Below are positions 60,001-64,000 of a DNA stretch of 64,000 nt, one piece after another. The stretch is from assembly GCA_027625915.1 (NCBI GenBank), contig JANTQA010000008.1:1691001-1755000 (forward strand), read 5' to 3'. Each line of letters opens with the position of its first letter. Positions within the stretch are counted from its first letter, which is position 1. The position numbers and the translations under genes were made by a program. Under the pieces are notes generated by a model that was given only the letters and a program-made list of their open reading frames with translations, ran no database searches and was not told the DNA's origin. The DNA is from Anaeramoeba flamelloides (Eukaryota > Metamonada > Anaeramoebidae).

Positions 60001-63000
60001 GACTGGAAAATAGTTTATACAAAAAATTTGATTCAAAAAAATTTACTACTTAAAATTAAAAACTAGATAATATTTTCTAAAATGGTGTTTTAAAAAACAT
60101 TTTAAACATTTTGATATCCATAATAGAAAGTTCAGGTTATTGATATTTTGTTGTAAATATTTTTCAAAAAATTTTTTCTACTTCAATGAATTAAAATAAC
60201 AAAATGATTGAAAAGAACCACAAGTATTTTCCTCAAAAATATTAAAATTGAAAAGTACCTTACATTAGTTTAAATTGAAGTATATATAATGTGTGTTAAA
60301 ATGAAAAAAACAAAAAAAAAAAAAACACCTTAATTCGATATTTCAAATTGAAATCAATCTTATTATATATATTTTATATTTATTAAAATTAATTTTTCTG
60401 AAATATTGGTATATTTCTAAATTAATAATAATTCATTACTTTCCAACAATTTTTAAATTTTATTAAAAAACAAAAAAAAAAAATAATAGGGATAACATAT
60501 TCTGACAAATTCAAGACTACTGATGGTGTTTATTTCCAAGATTATCAAGGTTCTGGTGATATATTTTTAATAAAATTAAATTCCCTTGGCGAATTAGTAT
60601 ATTCAACTTATTTTGGAACAACCAAAACAGACCTGCCAACTGCGATTACTTTAGATTCATCTGGGCTTCCAATTATTGCAGGAACGACAGTAGATTATGA
60701 ATTAAATAACTTATTCCCAACATCAACAGACGCTTATAAAAAGGATTGTGATGGTTCAAATGGTGGAGCTTTTATTACAAAGTTTAATGATGACGCAAGT
60801 TCACTTGTTTTTTCAACTTTTATATGTTCGGATCAAACCCCTACAAGTATGTATTATATATCTATCTCTATAAAAGAATAATTCAGATTTATATTTTGAT
60901 CATAAAAAAAACAAACAATCTTTAATGTTTTTACTTTTTTACAAAAAAAAAAAAAAACAAAACAAAAAAACAAAAACAAACAAAAAAAACAAAACAAAAA
61001 AAAAAAAATCAAAACAAAAAAAAAAATCAAATGTATATATATAATAATAAAAGTTAAATCGATAAAAACAGACGAAAGTGATGCTATATTTATTACTGGA
61101 AATACTGAAGGTGTCATACCACCAACTGGAGAAACCGGTCCAAATTTCAATTGTGTTTATGGCAATCTATTAGATGCATTTGTTGCCAAGTTATCTAGCG
61201 ATGGCACAAGTTTACTTAATGCGATATGTATCAATGGCGCAGCGGACGACACTGGTATGGAAATGGCACTTAGTGACACTTCAATTTATATCACAGGATA
61301 TACTGAATCGGAAGATTTACCCTTCACAACTGGCAAATACCAGGAGTTTAAAAATGAATCGACAGATTGCTTTATTGCAAAACTTGATCGAACGGATTTG
61401 AGTATAATGTGGGTCACGTATGTTGGTGCAACTAAGGAAGACACATGTAATTCGATCTCTTTAGATACCGACGAAGACATTTGGGTTGGCGGAAGCTCAT
61501 TTAGCACTGACTTCCCCGTGACTGACAATGCCTATAAAAAGATAATTAACAATGAAGAAAATGGTATTTTTTTCAAAATGTATAACAATGGAACAGGCTT
61601 AGGATATAGTTCTTATCTCAATGGCACCGACGCCATCCAAATTCAACATATTGTAATCGATGAAGATGATTTAATTTTATTGGGGGGTATGGGCTCGCTG
61701 TTGTGGCAAGATTATGAATATGATTACGATTATGGGAATGATGGGTTTGTTGTCTTGTTTGACAGTTTGGGAAAGACGATCAAAAAGAGTATTAAAATGA
61801 CAATTACCTCAATGCTATCGCTGGGCAATTATCAGGGCACAAATTGGAATTGGGTGGGCTCTGGTGAAGTCAACACCCCGTTTTTAAAGACGACATCGAA
61901 TGCCTTTCAGCAATATGAAGAATACATTGACGGATGGATCATTACACTTGAAATGTATTGCAAAATGGGAACCTATTCAGATATTGAAGGGTGCCTTGGG
62001 TGCCCCGAGGGCACGTACTCCGATGAGGAATTACAGGATTCCTGTAAAGAATGCGGGATGGGGGAGCATAACTCCTACACGGGGCAAACCGAATGTGTCA
62101 TCTGTGAACCGGGCACCTACAGCGATCAGGTGGGACTCCCGGATTGCTTGAAATGCCCCGAGGGTACATACAACACAAACAACGGCTCCAAATCGAGTGT
62201 TGACTGTTCGTTTTGTCCAATTGGCACCTATAACCCGGAAACGGGCGCATCAAGCGAAGAGGAAGGCTGCCTACCGTGCCCAGTGGGCACCTATAACCCC
62301 AATCAAGAGGGGAGAAGCGTTGCCGATTGTAAAAAATGCCCCGAGGGTTCGTATAACACACACACAGGCTCCAATTCAAGTGTGGATTGCCTAACCTGCC
62401 CCAGTGGCAAATACTCCGAAACGGGATCTTCCGAATGTGAGTATTGTGGCCCCGGCACAGAGCCCAGTGACAGACAATCAGAATGCGTCGAATGCTCCCC
62501 TGGGACCTATTCTGAATCAGATACGCAAGAAAATTGCAAATCATGCAAAAGCGGCTATTTCAATAACGAAGCGGGCCAATCAAGCTGCAAAAAATGCCTG
62601 TTTGAAGACAATTGTATTGGTGGGAACAGCTGCCTTGAGGGCAGAAATAATTCGAATTATTGCATCACCTGCTTGGACGGATGGTTTATGCTGAATTCGG
62701 AATGTAGAGAATGCCTGCCGGGCTATGTTGTTTGGCTAGTTGTCTCTCTAATCTTTGTGCTTTGCTTGGTAATTTATTTTACAAGGAATTTAAAGTATAC
62801 AGATTCGTTCCTTGAATTCACTTCCAACCAAATTTTTGGAATCATCGTCACCTCGCTTCAGCTGATTGGCGTGGTGCTCTCTTTAGATTTCCCCTGGCCA
62901 TCATTATGTAGAGGCTTTCTAAGATACTTTTTTTCAATTTTCATTTTGGATTTCTGGTCCATGTCTTCGCCAGACTGCAAATCATCATTCACCTTCTATT

Positions 63001-64000
63001 ATAAATGGCTAACCATGTTTTTATTATTTTTCATATTATTTTTCTTCTCGCTGATTTTTTATTTGGTTCAAAATTTAAGATTGGAAACAGATCACGAAAG
63101 AAGATACAATTTCCAAGTCAAGTTTAAACATTATTTCTTATTACTTTTGAAATTCATTTATATCCCGTTTTTAAAAATTTCCTTTGATACCATTGACCTG
63201 ACCTATTATGAAGTTAAAGATGCCAGTCTACTTGACGTAGACCCATCAATAAACGCCAGCACACGCAATTATAAAAATTATTTGGTAGGGTTCATTATTG
63301 GATTCATTCTTTATGTTGTCGGCATCCCGATCGTATTTGGCATCACAATTCTTAAGGCTAAACAGTTATTATTCGCTGAGGATTTCAACGAGAAATATGG
63401 TTGGATTTACATGAAATATAAGGAAAATAGATATTGGTTTGAAATGGTCGAATTCTTTTTCAAATTCTTGATAGTACTAAGTTGTGTGTTCTTTAAGCCA
63501 AACTCCGAATTCCAAGCTGTTTACGTCTTCGTCATATTCTTCGCATTCATTGCTTTGTTTTGTTATTTGAAACCACACGAGGGATATTACACCAAATATG
63601 TAACAGAGGATAAAACGGAAATTGGCCTATATACCATAGTGTGGTCAATAGCGTCGCTAGGAATCACCAGTCTAGACTTCTTACCATTCGTCATTCTGTA
63701 CCCAGCTGGATTTGTCTTTGCCTATTTGGGTATTAAAGAGAATTTAACTAATTATTACAACGAAGAAACTTGGGAAGAAAACTATGATGAAAAAAAAGAT
63801 GACAAAGATTTTGATGACAATATCGAGGACAAACCTAAAAAAGTTAAAAAAAGGGAAGATGGCAACGAAGACGATGATTTGGAATTAGATGAGATACAAG
63901 TAGATGAAGACGAAGAAGAAATTAATGAAATTATCGATTTGGATGAAAATTTAACAGAATATGAAAAAAATGTTGAATTGTTAAGAATTAGAAAAGAAAA
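54094..64000 (+). CDS. SBBP-repeat / ephrin-receptor-like Cys-rich / multi-pass membrane surface protein (runs off the window)
   Basis: Exons 54094-54221, 54354-55042, 60490-60846 and 61072-64000+ join in phase, giving about 1367 aa in the window. A signal peptide (MKTISCFILIAFLFLI) leads an N-terminal beta domain. Residues about 45-260 end LPLIVDPSYSTYVG, the layout seen before SBBP propellers in bacterial proteins. SBBP-type blades follow (GNVYATGITYS, FLIKLNSLGELVYSTYFG, FVAKLSSDGTSL, FIAKLDRTDLSIMWVTYVG; to about 680). About twelve ephrin-receptor/GCC2-GCC3-like repeats (CPEGTYS-type, 688-930) come next. Seven or eight hydrophobic segments (943-1285) start YVVWLVVSLIFVLCLVIYF. An acidic Asp/Glu-Lys tail is cut by the window edge. 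It probably acts as a plasma-membrane adhesin or receptor; ligand unknown. The Cys-rich part is much GC-richer than its surroundings. The propeller style suggests an ancient bacterial source, which is inference. Confidence 0.85.
54222..54353 (+). other. Intron 1 of the SBBP surface protein gene
   Basis: A 132-bp GT-AG intron. Donor AA|GTATTA, acceptor CTCTAG|T. The joined codon AAT continues LNIALSNEQKTNRFPNPVV. Without splicing the first frame stops at 54285. Confidence 0.75.
56415..56925 (+). repeat. Family B copy inside intron 2
   Basis: Colinear with 24075-24575, sharing AATAGAAGAACTC, TAACCATTTGATCGATCAAT, ACACCGATAATTTAT and AGTGAATGGTTTTAATTTGG. A fragment resembling the start of family E lies just upstream (about 56326-56385). 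Confidence 0.75.
57115..57560 (+). repeat. Family F copy 2 inside intron 2
   Basis: Matches 31205-31560 over its length, including CTCAAGTATATTGATACCCT and AACAAGATCTCTTGATCGAA. A half family I element follows at about 57590-57645. Confidence 0.55.
59500..60005. mobile_element. Family D TIR element inside intron 2
   Basis: Ends CAGTCAAAGGGTCCCA and TGGGCAACTTTGACTG are inverted, giving an element of about 506 bp. Related single ends occur at 9704 and 23126. The CAGTCAAAG terminus resembles Tc1/mariner-type ends. No transposase is encoded, and no clear target duplication is seen. Confidence 0.6.
60847..61071 (+). other. Intron 3 of the SBBP surface protein gene
   Basis: A 225-bp intron with donor A|GTATGT and acceptor AACAG|AC. 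It contains an A-rich stretch broken by single C residues (about 60942-61030). The join gives DQTPTNESDAIFITG, again an SBBP blade. Confidence 0.8.

Larger units (their letters stand above)
55043..60489 (+). other. Intron 2 (5.4 kb) of the SBBP surface protein gene
   Basis: Donor ACAG|GTTTGA and acceptor AATAG|GG. The join reads GNVYATGITYSDKFKTTDG, an uninterrupted SBBP blade, so no exon is missing between them. The intron holds family B (56415-56925), family F (57115-57560), a half family I (about 57590) and family D (59500-60005). A T run follows the donor by about 16 bp. Confidence 0.75.

Noticed and set aside
61174-62694. Several frames on both strands over the Cys-rich region
   Set aside because: Shadows of exon 4 of the surface protein, made long by the higher GC of this part.

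Overview
The window looks like nuclear DNA of a very AT-rich unicellular eukaryote. Evidence: long A/T tracts, GT-AG introns, proteins with long Lys, Asn, Gln and Asp runs, TAA/TAG stops (standard code), and intergenic DNA dense with short non-autonomous DNA transposons. The domain repertoire (B-box/lipase/GTPase fusion, SBBP-repeat plus ephrin-receptor-like surface protein, muskelin, a probable RCC1/BTB relic) fits an Anaeramoeba-type metamonad best. That assignment is inference from protein style, not a database match.

Seven genes can be supported. (1) 8069-984 (-): three exons joining a B-box zinc finger, a class 3 lipase-like domain and a TRAFAC-type G domain; a 2.9-kb intron splits the gene inside the lipase nucleophile motif. 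(2) 12624-15464 (+): muskelin, a kelch/LisH-CTLH protein associated with CTLH/GID ubiquitin ligases. (3) 26417-27493 (+): unrecognised Asn/Asp/Lys-rich protein. (4) 32293-35985 (-): large helical-repeat (HEAT-like) protein. (5) 40662-41120 (-): small secreted, probably GPI-anchored protein. (6) 48274-48954 (+): RNase P/MRP zinc-ribbon subunit of the Rpp21/Rpr2/Snm1 family. (7) 54094 to beyond 64000 (+): large surface protein with signal peptide, bacterial-style SBBP propeller ectodomain, about twelve ephrin-receptor-like Cys-rich repeats and a multi-pass membrane region. It is assembled from four exons, with a 5.4-kb intron 2.

Between genes, and inside the two large introns, lie at least nine interspersed repeat families (called A-I here). 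Most have terminal inverted repeats (TIRs) and look like MITEs. Family A: TTAA-flanked, about 680 bp. Family B: about 500 bp, four copies, two of them inverted 1.3 kb apart. Family C: near-perfect 200-bp foldbacks, four copies. Family D: ends in CAGTCAAAG. Family E: about 360 bp with a nested 105-bp element. Family F: about 450 bp. Family G: 68-bp TIRs. Family H: contains a 49-bp tandem repeat. Family I: about 220 bp. Other structure includes an (AC)n/(TA)n microsatellite, a GC-richer block ending in A65, and decayed coding-like patches near 8.2-9.5 kb, 29.3-29.8 kb and 38 kb. I saw no tRNA, rRNA or CRISPR.

The genes show no operon-like organisation. Four have housekeeping or cellular roles (muskelin, Rpp21-like, helical-repeat protein, unknown 26.4-kb gene). 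Three look like lineage-specific surface or signalling genes (1, 5 and 7).
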